A stretch of DNA of 64,000 nt from positions 62,001 to 126,000 of the forward strand of contig ML769477.1 of NCBI GenBank assembly GCA_009733575.1, in the 5' to 3' direction. The notes under the pieces are model-generated. The model saw only the letters and a list, made by a program, of their open reading frames with translations. It had not been told where the DNA came from and ran no database searches. The DNA is from Gymnopus androsaceus JB14. Its lineage: Eukaryota > Basidiomycota > Agaricomycetes > Agaricales > Omphalotaceae. The translations under genes were made by a program, and so were the position numbers. This document shows, piece after piece, positions 35,969 to 46,520 of the stretch; within the stretch, counting starts at the first letter, position 1, and each line of letters opens with the position of its first letter.

Positions 35969-37087
35969 TAGGGTTTTAAATTGCAGTTCAGTTTAGGTTT
36001 TGAACCCATTTCAGAAACTGTAAACTGCACTGGTGCCAAAAATTTCCAACTACAACCAACCTTGCACTGAACTGCAGTGCTAAGCTGCACCAGTGCTGGT
36101 TCAGTGCAGTTATGCAGTTCAAACTGGTTTTGAAAACCACCACTTCAAACTGGTGCAAGAACTGGTTCAAACTGCAGTGTCAGTAACTTTAAAAAGTAAC
36201 AAGTCATAAATTCACATATAATTTACTACAAAAAAGTATTACACAGGTCATTACAGGAAGTATAGATGACTGCCAATATGAATAATAGTATTTGGTAGTA
36301 GTACCACTACTATTACTTACATAAGTATAGATGAAAACCCAGATGCAAAAGATTCTAGATAAATCAACATATTATCAGTGCAGTTCTTCATGGTTTTCCA
36401 TGATCCTTTTTTTGTTATGGGTCACAAATCATGCAAAGGAGATAATCATATTTTATGAGATTTTATGAGCATCTCTGAGAGCTATAATAAACTAATCTTG
36501 TTCTTGCTAAAAAGTGCCAAAAACCCAGAGAGTGGATAGTGTACCAGAATTACAGACATTGGGATTGTTCACATCAGATGTAGATGTGACATACACTATG
36601 TGAGTGTTGTTGCCACTGAGAGGCCACTATTTTTTTCAAACCTATACTTTCATGAAAGCATGATTCTATGTGCATCAAAAACCAAATATTTTGCTTCTGG
36701 GCATCTTTTGCTTCCAAGTTTGTGTCTGTATATGTACTAGTGATTATTAGTCCAGTAAGTAATGGCTAGCTTGTAGCCTTTTATGGATACTCAATAGTAC
36801 TTACTCATAAGTATTTAAGTGACACAGTAAGTACTTACTAGTCCTTGCTCATGTGACATAAATATGTAAGTAAGTATTAGTACTGGTATTATTAGTACCA
36901 ACACTAAGCTTTGCTATAGAAAATTGCACCAGTGCACTACCAGTTTGCACCAGTTCTCACCGGTTCTTTGAATTCTTGAATTTTAGAGAACTGGAAACTG
37001 CACTGGAGTGCAACCACTGCACCGGTGCAATGTTTTTTTATCTGCACCGCAGTTCAGTGGTTATATGAACTGCACTTTTGAACCCTA
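35969..37087. mobile_element. hAT-like element, TAGGGTTTTAA termini, CACTGGTGCAGTT words
   Basis: Starts TAGGGTTTTAAATTGCAGTTC and ends with the complement of TAGGGTTCAAAAGTGCAGTTC. Subterminal regions are arrays of GCACTGGTGCAGTT / AACTGCAGTT words. The flanks share GGCCTGG, but the left copy has extra bases before the element, so the 8-bp duplication is imperfect. The better preserved relative is 46122-47321. A degenerate TA-type element (36330-36728) is nested inside. Confidence 0.65.
36330..36728. mobile_element. Degenerate copy of the CAGAAGC TA-type MITE
   Basis: The ends GATGAAAACCCAGATGCAAAA and TTTTGCTTCTGGGCATC, and scattered internal matches, identify it as a shortened relative of the 537-553 bp elements at 37138, 44312 and 55595. 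Confidence 0.5.
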
Positions 37088-37137
37088 GGCCTGGTTTTAA
37101 TTCCTTCATAAGTTCAATGAAACATTTAATTTATATA

Positions 37138-37690
37138 CAGAAGCAAACCCAGAAGCAAAAAATTCTGAGAAAATAATATATTCAGAGCAGTTCTGTATGG
37201 TTTCTCTTCATTCATTTTTTTATATGGGTCATATAATATGCAAGGATTATAATCTGATTTTATCAGTTTTTTTGATGGCCATCCAAAGGCATCATAAATT
37301 GTTTTTCCTTTTGCTGTCAAAAACTGCTAAAAACCCAGATGCAAAAGTTTAGGTTAATTGGGCCACTAAAAAAGTGCATCCCTTCGGGATTGTTTGCAGC
37401 ATGGCTAAGCATGCTCATAGAGTAATTTGAATGTATTGTATGTCAAAAAATACTACATATTTCATGGTACAATTCACAACATTTAAAAAACTGAGAAAAA
37501 TGGCATTTTTGGCATAGTGTTCATCTATGATGTTATCATCAAGGATTTTATACATCCAAGCTATTACAATAATGTTCATAAACTGCTGTAGATGTTGTAT
37601 AAAAAGAACTGCATCCTAAAATGCATTCTACATGGCTTAAATATAAAAAAATTTGCTTCTGGGCATCTTTCTCTTCTAGGTTCCCATCTG
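37138..37690. mobile_element. CAGAAGC-family TA-type MITE, copy A
   Basis: Begins CAGAAGCAAACCCAGAAGC after TA (37136-37137) and ends near ...TTTGCTTCTGGGCATC...CATCTG before TA (37691-37692). It is the reverse complement of 44312-44863 at about 90% identity. The internal minus-strand frame EGKTIYDAFGWPSK-like is shared among copies. Confidence 0.75.
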
Positions 37691-38016
37691 TACTTGTATG
37701 AAAAAGTCCATTTATCTTATGTACTGAAATAATTCATTTCTCACAGTGCTTCAGCCAATAACATTGGCAGTGTGACAATCTTTCAATGCAACTGAAATAT
37801 CATGTAATACAGGATAGACAATATAAGGCATATCTACATTTACATGATATTTCAGCACAATTGAAAGCTTGTGTTTCTGCTGAGCAGAATTTTGTCACCT
37901 TTTTTTTAGGCTTAGCTGATTCTTCCCTCCCTTGACTCATTCCCCTTGTGTACTGGAGCTAGTGCACAGTCTGGTTTTCTCTTTCACATCTGACTGGTTG
38001 CCACTATGGGCAGTAG
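37691..38016. other. AT-rich repeat flank, no gene
   Basis: No coding signal. An inverted match of ATCATGTAAT / AAATGATATTTCAG words around 37790-37860 may be the trace of another small element. Confidence 0.4.
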
Positions 38017-38282
38017 CAGTGCTGTCATTGACCCCGTCAGACCCAGGTCAGACTGCAAGTCTGATCAAATCCACTGCCAGGTTGGGCTCAGAAAGTCTGA
38101 CCTTTGGCCCAGTCTGGGCCCAGTCATGGAAATTTTGACAAGTCAGTGGCTGTTCAAGCAAAATTTCCCATGATTTGTTAAGTGCTTATGAGCTATGAAG
38201 CACTAAACACTTGACCCATATGTCAGTCTTTGGGTCAGACCGGCCAGGTCAGGTTGTAGGTCAGACCTCTGACCCTACACTG
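38017..38282. mobile_element. hAT-like element, CAGTG termini, GGTCAGAC words
   Basis: Ends CAGTGCTGTCATTGACC and the complement of CAGTGTAGGGTCAGAGG. The flanks GGCAGTAG (38009-38016) and AGCAGTAG (38283-38290) match 7 of 8. The 266-bp interior is an array of GGTCAGAC / GTCTGACC words. Confidence 0.75.
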
Positions 38283-38570
38283 AGCAGTAGCATTGGCTTC
38301 TCCCAAAACACTGATGAGTTAGATTTCTGCTAGGTATGAAACCAACCAAACAACAATCACCCCAATCAGATTCAATCCAAAAGGTTTAATTTAATGCAAG
38401 GAAGGAGGTTGCTGAAGGTTCCCTCAACTACTAATTGATTTGAAGAGAAAAGTACTTGACAGTGGCACAGGCAGTGCAAATGAACAAGGTTTGTATTTGG
38501 AGGAAGGTTTTGAAAAGCCAACTAATGTACAACAATGTGCTGAACTAATTGAGGGGGAAAAGCAAACACC

Positions 38571-38735
38571 AAAGCATGGGTCAAGTACACCAACTCAACA
38601 AATGACTTTGTGTATCTGCACAAACACTGAGCCATGGGTCAAGTACGCCAACTCAACAAACAATTTCGCATATCTGAGGTGAAACACCCAAGCACAGGTC
38701 AATTACACTGACTCAACAGATGACTTGGTGTGAAT
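38571..38735. repeat. Short minisatellite, three units of about 55-60 bp
   Basis: Three imperfect direct copies centred on GGGTCAAGTACACCAACTCA and ACAAATGACTTTG. Surrounding DNA to 39167 has no gene. Confidence 0.6.
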
Positions 38736-39167
38736 TGGGAGCCTTCATGTTGCTGCACAATGATACTCCAACTCTCAGGGAATCCTGCAAGTTACCTAAC
38801 AAGCTTATATGACTGCCATGCAAGTCACTTGATTAGGCATTTTTAACACACTCAGTGAAGAGCAGGCAAGAGGTAGAATCTGTTAGTAAGCTAGGTAACA
38901 CTCCGAGAAGCTTCCTCCCTAAAACTACACCAAGCCAACACTTGGGTCCAAGACTTTCCTAATCAACAATGGGCTTGGCGAGATTTCATGTTAGGCTCCA
39001 CCTGCGGTCCTAAGACTGATGTGACCTCTCTCCAAGATGCAAACCAGGAATGCTCAACTTAATAGCTGGGAAGTAGAATGAATTGCCTCAGTATTATCGG
39101 GGCTACAAGAAGGCCACCCATTTCAAAGGTTGTAGAGGATGATGCAGACACATCTGAGGCTCTAGTG

Positions 39168-40272
39168 ATGGACACAAGTCCGGATCCAGGTATACCTGGA
39201 TCCACCAGACAGGTACCTGTGGCCTCAAAGGGCTGACCTGTGACCTGCCCTGGATCTGCGGGAAACAGGTACCTGCAGATATACCTGTGAGTACCTGTGT
39301 TTCAAATGCATATAATAATTTTATACAAGTGAAATAATATGTATTTTGTAGTCCACAACATGCATTAAGTATCATAACTTGGTTCTAGTACTACAATTAC
39401 TAGTAAAAAAGCTGTAATCATCAGAAAAAACTGTTTTAGGCCCAGGAGGATCTAAGGTCACCTAGTCCTCTTAGGCAACCTGAGGCATCCTAGTTGGCCC
39501 AGGAAAAAGGGTAAAACTTTGGACACCTCAGGTATCCTAGTCATCCTAGGTGTTCTGGGAGGTCCTGGGATGTCCTGGGGCATCCTGGGGCATCCTGGGG
39601 CATCCTGAGGCATCCTAGGATAAAAGTTCCATCCCAGGATGCCTCAGGATGCCCCAGGATGCCCCAGGACATCCCAGGATCTCCCAGGACACCTAGGATG
39701 ACTAGGATACCTGAGGTGTCCAAAGTTTTACCCTTTTTCCTGGGCCAACTAGGATGCCTCAGGTTGCCTAAGAGGACTAGGTGACCTTAGATCCTCCTGG
39801 GCCCAAAACAGTTTTTGCTGATGATACTAGTTATTACCAATACCTGCTACAGTCTACTTAATTATAAGTGGTAACTCAGTCAAGTAACAACTAGTCCTAA
39901 TAAATTGGGTATCAATACATTATAAGTAGAGAAAACATTTATTAACACTAAATGTATTAGCTTGCCAGTACTAAAGATATACCAATAATAGACCATAGTA
40001 TTACTATGAACAGTCAATATTGACTAATATCAGTCTAATACTAGTGTTAATAATTTTACTGAGTACTGATATTAGTCAAATTTCAATCAAATTATTCAAT
40101 ACTTACAGTACTTAATTAAAATTTCTGCTGATGCCAGATCCACAGGTACCTGCAGGTCATTGAAAACATCCCAGAGGATGACCTGTGACCTGTGGCGGAT
40201 CCGTGGGAAACAGGTACTGGGATCTGCAGGTCAAATACCTGTTCCGGATCCAGACTTGTGTCCATCATTAAT
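39168..40272. mobile_element. Inverted-repeat element with AGGTACCTG words, carrying a foldback element
   Basis: The end regions TGATGGACACAAGTCCGGAT (left) and the complement of TGATGGACACAAGTCTGGAT (right) match. Both arms are filled with ACAGGTACCTG / GGATCCAGG words. ATCTGAG occurs next to each end, a possible but inexact duplication. The CATCAG foldback at 39419-39823 lies within it. Confidence 0.6.
39419..39823. mobile_element. CATCAG-family foldback element, near-perfect palindrome
   Basis: Starts CATCAGAAAAAACTG and ends with CAGTTTTTGCTGATG. It is flanked by AT on both sides (39417-39418, 39824-39825). The two arms of about 195 bp are reverse complements with very few mismatches, meeting at an AAAAGTT centre near 39627. 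The arms consist of CATCCTGGGG / CCTAGGATG / CCTCAGG words. Such a palindrome would form a long hairpin. Confidence 0.85.
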
Positions 40273-41474
40273 CTGAGTGAGCATGTACAAATCACTACAG
40301 GTCCTAAGATAGAACTGTGTTTCAGGTATCAAGTCTAACTTGTTATTCGAAGATAGAATAGCTACCCTTATATACTGAGCAAGATATAATAAATAGGAAA
40401 ATGAGAGAAACTGAGCAAGATAGGATGAAACAGAATAAGTAAAATAGAAAAAGATAAAATAGTGTCATATGTGTGTACTATGGTTTTGCCTCAATGTTTC
40501 TCTGCCTAGTTCGTTTGCCTTCCTCAATTGGGTCAACTTTTGGGATTTTGGTCTGAATTGACTCGAGTCATTTGCCCTTTTTACAAGGCTTGCCAGTTCC
40601 TTTAGCAGAACAGCCCTTGGAAGTATTTCTATGTTTTTCCTTGCCAATGGGAGACTAGTTATTATTCCTAGTTCCATGTGGTCTCGAGTCTAGATGCATA
40701 GTAGCATATGGATCTCGGTAAAATGCTAAAGCTTGGATAGAAATTCTCCTTGGTCCTTCCGTGCTCTTGAACGTGCTACAGCAAGTTGGTCATGTGGCCG
40801 TGTTGGCTTGCCACAATGATCTGCCTAGGCGCTTTCCAATGAGCATCAACTTTTGAGGGCACCCATTAAGGTACTTCCCCATCTTGGTCCACCTTGCTTT
40901 GTTTAATAAAATTGAGTGTCATGAAGACTCCTCAGTGAGCTGATCACGGAAGCAATGCCTTGGTTAAGACTTCAACCCCTTGGTATATCCTTTGATGACC
41001 TAGCCTAGTATAGCTGGTATGTGGGCTCGTTTATCTGCCTTGGTCAGCAACTTGTTATCCAACAAGCTTGCCTTGCTACACCATACTGTGCATAGGAATT
41101 TGATCAAGGCACATTCACAAAGTTAAGTATGGTACCATTACGTGTACCATTACTCTGCAACCTCTTGGGTAGAATAGGTCCTCAGTAGATTTTAACTATC
41201 AGCTTGGGCTCACTATAGTTCTCTTATTGACTGTGTTTTGTTACAAACAGAACTTAGGATTATTAGTTCTGCACAGTTCTAGCCTTAGCCAAAAAATTGG
41301 TGTATCAACACAACTAACACATTACTGATTATATGAGTTTCTCATCTCACTCTTGTGCAGTGTGCACCCTATGAGGATTGGCATACTTGCCTCATCTTCA
41401 ATGCATACAATACTTGGTACCTGCCAATGCCAGTGAGGGAGTAAGGGGAATCAGAGCACGTTGGGCTGAGGGTT
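40273..41474. other. No gene recognised
   Basis: Long stretch with several weak frames but no family signature, splice pattern or clear element termini. Confidence 0.45.
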
Positions 41475-41753
41475 CATCAGCAAAACATGTATGATGCAGC
41501 CAGTCCTTGCAAGTGCTGGACAGTGATTCCAGCCCCCCAGTTCTCCAGGACCTAAATGCACTGGTCAGTGCTGGCCAGAACTTCCAGAAGCTCCCAGAGG
41601 CCTCAAAGTTACCTTATTTGGAAATCTCAAAAAAGATGTCATACAATTTTATATTTTTGACAGCATTGGCAAGCACTGGTTGGCTCTGGCCAGTGCTGGG
41701 AATTTTGAGTGATACTGTTGGAATTAAAATCCAAAATACAGGTTTCGCTGATG
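41475..41753. mobile_element. CATCAG-family MITE, CCAGTGCTGG-word subfamily
   Basis: The ends CATCAGCAAAACATGTAT and complement of CATCAGCGAAACCTGTAT are flanked by TT on both sides (41473-41474, 41754-41755). The body has CCAGTGCTGGNCAG words in both arms. 279 bp. Confidence 0.8.
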
Positions 41754-42037
41754 TTGGACCTCCAAACCACTGCCACTTATATAAATACAACTGTTATGGC
41801 AATTAGACTAGCAAGGTTGAAGAAGTGATGGTGCAGGTACCTTTTCAGGCAAAAAGGCAGTCAAAGACAGTGGGAGGATGGAGGGAGAGATGAAATCAAA
41901 CTTAGAGCCCTCCTTTGAAATCATACCCTGCCACTCAATAGAGAAAATTAACTCTCTCCCTTACCTCTGCAGCCTGCTTCTCCAGTGCAAGTGAAATGAT
42001 GGTGTAGATAGGTCACTAAACACAGATGGTTGAAAAG

Positions 42038-42310
42038 TATTGTAGAATTATGACCAATAGTTCCCGTAACCATAATGCCAGACCCAGGAGCTTGGTGATT
42101 TTTGAAATCATAACACATAACAAGGGTCCAGGAGCTTGAGATTTGGCAAAAAAAAAACTGACACTGATACCCAAAAAATTGCCCAAATAAGGCTAAAATT
42201 TGACAAAAATTTTGGCATAACACCAATTTTTGCAGCAGTAACTTCATATTTTGAAGTTCCCAGCATAATGCATAATATCCCAGGAACTATTGGTTGTAAT
42301 CATACAATAT
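42038..42310. mobile_element. Small inverted-repeat element
   Basis: Left TATTGTAGAATTATGACCAA and right complement ATATTGTATGATTACAACCA, both continuing ATAGTTCC, face each other over about 270 bp. Words CCAGGAGCTT recur at the left. Superfamily unknown. Confidence 0.5.
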
Positions 42311-42360
42311 TCTGTAAATTGGCTGTAATTCTATTGGAGGAGGCAGGCAATTGGTGCATA

Positions 42361-42972
42361 GTGATGTGCCGGCTCGGCCTGAAAGCCGTCGGCCGGGCCA
42401 AGCCAAGCCAAGCCAGGCCACCAAAAGCCGGGCCCTGACCTTTGGCCTGAGACGGCTTTTGGCCCGGCTTCAGATTTTTCAAGCCCTGAGCTGGGGCTTC
42501 AGGCCGGGGCTTTTCAGCTATTTTTCGCAGATATTTAATGTCATTTTTTGTGAAATTTCCTAGCCTATTTGTACACTCTTGAATGATTGGAATTCATTGT
42601 TTAACATTTTGAGTGTAAATTCCAGTTCCGGCACATAACTAGCTTTGTCTTTCCATTTTGGGACAGTAATATTCAATTATGAAAGTTCCTTTGATGCTCC
42701 CTTTCAGTTACCAGCGATAGTATAAGCTTTAATGACAGTATCAATTATGATACATGGCTCCCTGTAAGACCTTGCTTCAAGATTTTTTCAAAGATTTCCA
42801 CACATACAGGATGTATACACAGCCACCTGAAAAGCCGCGGCTTAGGCCAAAGCCAGGCCGGGCCAAGCCAGAGCCCTCCTAGTAGGGCCCAGCTTCAATT
42901 TCTCCAGGCCAAAGCCAAGGGCCTGTGGGCCAAAGCCGGGGCTCGCAGGCCAAAGCCGGGCCGGCACATCAC
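42361..42972. mobile_element. GC-rich inverted-repeat element, GTGATGTGCCGGC termini
   Basis: The ends GTGATGTGCCGGC and GCCGGCACATCAC are exact. Subterminal arms are arrays of GGCCAAAGCCGGG words, strikingly GC-rich in an AT-rich setting. The middle 350 bp is AT-rich. AATGGTGCATA-like sequence occurs on both sides, a possible displaced target duplication. Confidence 0.65.
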
Positions 42973-43074
42973 TATCAATGGTGCATAGATGGGAACTTTG
43001 TATTAACAGTAAATCCACCACTCTCTTGCCATCTCTATCTACATTTTACTAAACACATCCACATATGTGGAGAA

Positions 43075-44964
43075 TGTTGGAATAATTGGAAGACCCCCTC
43101 GGAAGACTAAGAATGGAGCAATGGAGTTAATTGAATACTTGTCTGTAAGCTCTTGGAAGAGCAGGACAAACAAGTAAAGAAGCGGAAGTACAGGGGGCGG
43201 AGTATTTATACCATGGAAACTAGATAAGATAACAGGAAGTATGATTGAGTGTCTGTAGCTTGTAATTAGCTCAATTAACATATTCAACACAATCCCCCAA
43301 GCAGGGACGTGGAAAAGAGGAAACATATAGAGCCTTTCAATACTCAGAACAGAAGTCAAGAAAGAGAACAGCATTTTTTTCAAGGACAAATGGTGAATGT
43401 GAAGAACTGTGTGAAGTAATGGTGTCATGTTGAATGAAGCTTTAAATCTTTATACACATTAAGCAAAATGTGTAGTGAATGGATATGGGCAGTGATTATG
43501 ATGTTTGGGTGAATCTGCAATGAAATTCAACTTGGAGTGTTTCCCTCAAAAAAAAACTGCATCTCGGAGAATAGCAAACTCAGATGCAATAGACAGTGCT
43601 AGACCAAGTGCATTCTTGGAGCATTATCAGGGTCATCGGGCTGTTATTGACATTCAGCTGCAATGCTCGGGCATGAGATTGGATAGGGGCAAAGAGCAAA
43701 TGTGAATGGGATGAGAGATAGGAAGTGTATCCAAACACAGGTGCCTTGAGAACAGTGAGGACTGGAACATATCCTTCAGAATGAATGGTGAATCCTCCAT
43801 TACTTGGTGACTCGGAGATCATCAACTTGGGTCAATCCAATGGTGCTGATCCCATAGTCATAGTCAGTTCACAGTCCTTGGTGCATGTTTGACAGTGTAG
43901 CCAAGCTTTAATAGCTCTTGGGGCTCTCTCAGCTGCTAACTTGGGCACTGACTGGAAAGGACACGATAGGGTAAAGCAACGAATAGCTTGTGTGGATGGC
44001 GGTCAATGGATTGATGTTAGGGGCTATGGAGCTTGGTGAAGGTATTGAAATGCCTGTCAGTCTTCCATAGGGCTTTTGGTGTGAACGGCAAGTCAATATC
44101 AACCACAGAGTGAAGCTTGAGAGTGGGATAGGAGTGATGATGGTGACTTAATGACTAGAAGCAGTGGTGGCCAGTAGCAAACCAGGACTTGTTTGTGTTG
44201 GAATAATTGGAAGACCCCCTTGGAAGACTAAGAATGGAGCAATGGAGTTAATTGAACATTTGTCCATAAGCTCATGGAAGAGTGGGACAAACAAGTAAAG
44301 AAGTGGAAGTACAGACACAAACCCAGAAGAGAAAGATGCCCAGAAGTGAAATTTTTTATATTTAAGCCATGTAGAATGCATTTTAGGATGCAGTTCCTTT
44401 TATACAACATCTACGGCAGTTTATGAACATTATTGTAATAGCTTGGATGTATAAAATCCTTCATAATATGATCATAGATGAACACTATGCCAAAATGCAA
44501 TTTTTCTCAGTTTTTTAAATGTTGTGAATTGTACCATGAAATATGTAGTATTTTTTGACATACAATACATTCAAATTACTCTATGAGCATGCTTAGCCAT
44601 GCTGCAAACAATCCCGAAGGGATGCACTTTTTTAGTGGCCCAATTAACCTAAACTTTTGCATCTGGGTTTTTAGCAGTTTTTGACAGCAGAAGGAAAAAC
44701 AATTTATGATGCCTTTGGATGGCCATCGAAAAATCTGATAAAATCTGATCATAATCCTTGCATATTATATGACCCATATAAAAAAATGAATGAAGAGAAA
44801 CCATACAGAACTGCTCTGAATATATTATTTTCTGAGAATTTTTTGCTTCTGGGTTTGCTTCTGTACACGGGGCAGAGTATTTATACCATAGAAACTAGAT
44901 AAGATAACAGGAAGTATGATCAAGTGTCCGTAGCTTGTGACTAGCTTGATTGACGTATTCAACA
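43075..44964 (+). mobile_element. Short non-autonomous LTR retrotransposon (copia-like LTRs)
   Basis: The LTRs are direct repeats of 215 bp: 43075-43289 and 44196-44964, the second enlarged by a nested MITE. They start TGTTGGAATAATTGG and end ATTCAACA. The flanks GAGAA (43070-43074) and GAGAG (44965-44969) are a 4/5 target duplication. The 906-bp internal part has no gag or pol frame that I recognise, so it would need an autonomous partner. It is inserted in a fragment copy of the large 25-30 kb gene. Confidence 0.75.
44312..44863. mobile_element. CAGAAGC-family TA-type MITE, copy B, inside an LTR
   Basis: TA at 44310-44311 and 44864-44865. The left LTR at 43188-43200 shows the empty site GAAGTACAGGGGG. 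Ends are CAGACACAAACCCAGAAG (slightly decayed) and GCTTCTGGGTTTGCTTCTG. Opposite orientation to copy A. Confidence 0.85.
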
Positions 44965-45340
44965 GAGAGGTCTATTTCAGGGCTTGGAGAGGAGAACTGT
45001 GTTTGGGAAGGAGTAAGAACAGACAGCAAGGAAGGGGGAAGATGGGAGAATAGGTTGGTAAGCTACATGAGGGAGAATGAGATACAAACAGAACCCATAC
45101 CTTCCTCAACCTCTCCCTCATCTTTCTCACATGCTCTTAGCATGAAACTTGTGAGTAGATGAAACAGCTTATGTGAGGCTGAGTGTTTTGGGATTTGATT
45201 GAATGTGAAACGCATCTTGTGGATTGCGGCCAGTACTGGGATTTGATTATGGATTTAAATTAGAGTTCAATGGGCATGGGTGACTGAGAGGATGAGGATG
45301 CAGATGAACATGCAGTCTATTTTGGTTTGTGCAATAAGTG
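44965..45340 (-). pseudogene. Internally deleted fragment copy of the large 25-30 kb gene
   Basis: 44966-45150 resembles 26990-27190 (intron/exon boundary region of the large gene). Immediately after it, 45150-45340 resembles 29770-30020 (the gene's 5' end), in the same order but without the 2.5 kb between. Non-coding sequence is included, so the copy was made from DNA. Continuation of the match left of the LTR element (about 43060-43074) shows that the LTR element landed in this copy. Confidence 0.6.
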
Positions 45341-45446
45341 CTCAGCAACTCCGCACCATCATGATCATTCAAGCAGCTTGGTTCCAATGTCATGTCTGGA
45401 ATGGAGCCAGGTTTTCAAAAACTACTGGGTGGAAATCAAATATATA

Positions 45447-45511
45447 GGCACGTAGTGTAGTAGTTATGTTGTCATCATCCTCTTATAAGGACACAAGTTC
45501 AATCCCTCACC
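45447..45511 (+). repeat. tRNA-like segment with A and B boxes (possible SINE head)
   Basis: A box TAGTGTAGTAG at 45453-45463, a TCCT...AGGA stem around 45478-45492, B box AGTTCAATCCC at 45496-45506. The 65-bp layout is that of a tRNA, but pairing of the acceptor stem is poor. Confidence 0.4.
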
Positions 45512-46520
45512 ATTGATTTTTCGTTTTTCAGTCATTGCTCATGTTCCTTCCACTGTGCAAGGGCACTTTCAATCATTGCATGAGGCCCTACTGTTCTTTC
45601 AGTTTCATTGCTATTTTTCAATTTTTTTCTGTGCCTGTAGGCTGTGGCATGCCAGAATTCATTCATGCTTGAATGTTTTTTGTAAAATTTATTTTGTCTA
45701 CATTCATTTTGGACTTCAAAGTTCTAGTCCCTTACCTAAATGATGTTAAGATCCTACTTTCTGTGATTCAGATTCATATTAAAAAGCAAAAAATTTATTC
45801 TTTATTGCTTTTTTTGTTGAATTTTCCCTACCTGCAGCATGCTGCATCAGCAAAATTTGTGTATTTTCACTGGAGCTGCTGGAGCATCCAGAGAATTGAA
45901 TAAGTCTCCAGAGAGCTCTGGAGAGCTCTGGAGACTCTGGAGAGAACAAAGCTGTAGTTGCCAATTGATGGCAATTTGAGAATGATTGGAATTTCCTTTT
46001 TTGGCCTTGAGTGCCCTCACATAATGATGGTTGCTGTCAGCAACTCCTTATGTCATCAACAATGCCATAAACTATCAGGAAGTCATATAAAATGCATGAC
46101 TTTCAACTTTCAAGTTTCATCTAGGGTTTTAAGGTCCAATTCAATTCAGTTTATTTGCTAAATTTTCAATGAATCATGAATTGCACCAGTGCAAGATTTT
46201 TTGAAACCTGAATGAACTGTAAACTGGCACTGGTTTGAATGGTCCATCAGTGCAATCTTTAGCAGTGCATTTTTCAGTGCAGTTAAATGCAATTCACAAT
46301 TTAAACTGACTTGAACTGGTCATTCTTACATCTAAAGATAGAGTACCTCAGCATAATAATGCCAACCTAGCTGGTAAATGTACTGTTTATCATGTATATA
46401 CTATTGGAAATGTAATTCCAGCATGATAAGAGTGCACAAAGCTCTGTTTGTATTAGTATTGATTTGCAGAGATTTAAACTGATGCAAGGCAGTTTAAGTA
46501 ATTTTCAAAAATTGAATGCA

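Noticed and set aside
38571..38735. Possible CRISPR-like array of three units
   Set aside because: Units are contiguous direct repeats without unique spacers, in a eukaryotic genome.
39541..39723. Frame rich in ILGHPEASWD-type words
   Set aside because: It is a translation of the foldback element's word array; every copy of the word gives the same peptide.
44681..44902. 73-codon frame EGKTIYDAFGW... as a small gene
   Set aside because: It lies in a 552-bp TA-flanked MITE and runs into its terminal repeat. No promoter or family; reported as a finding only.
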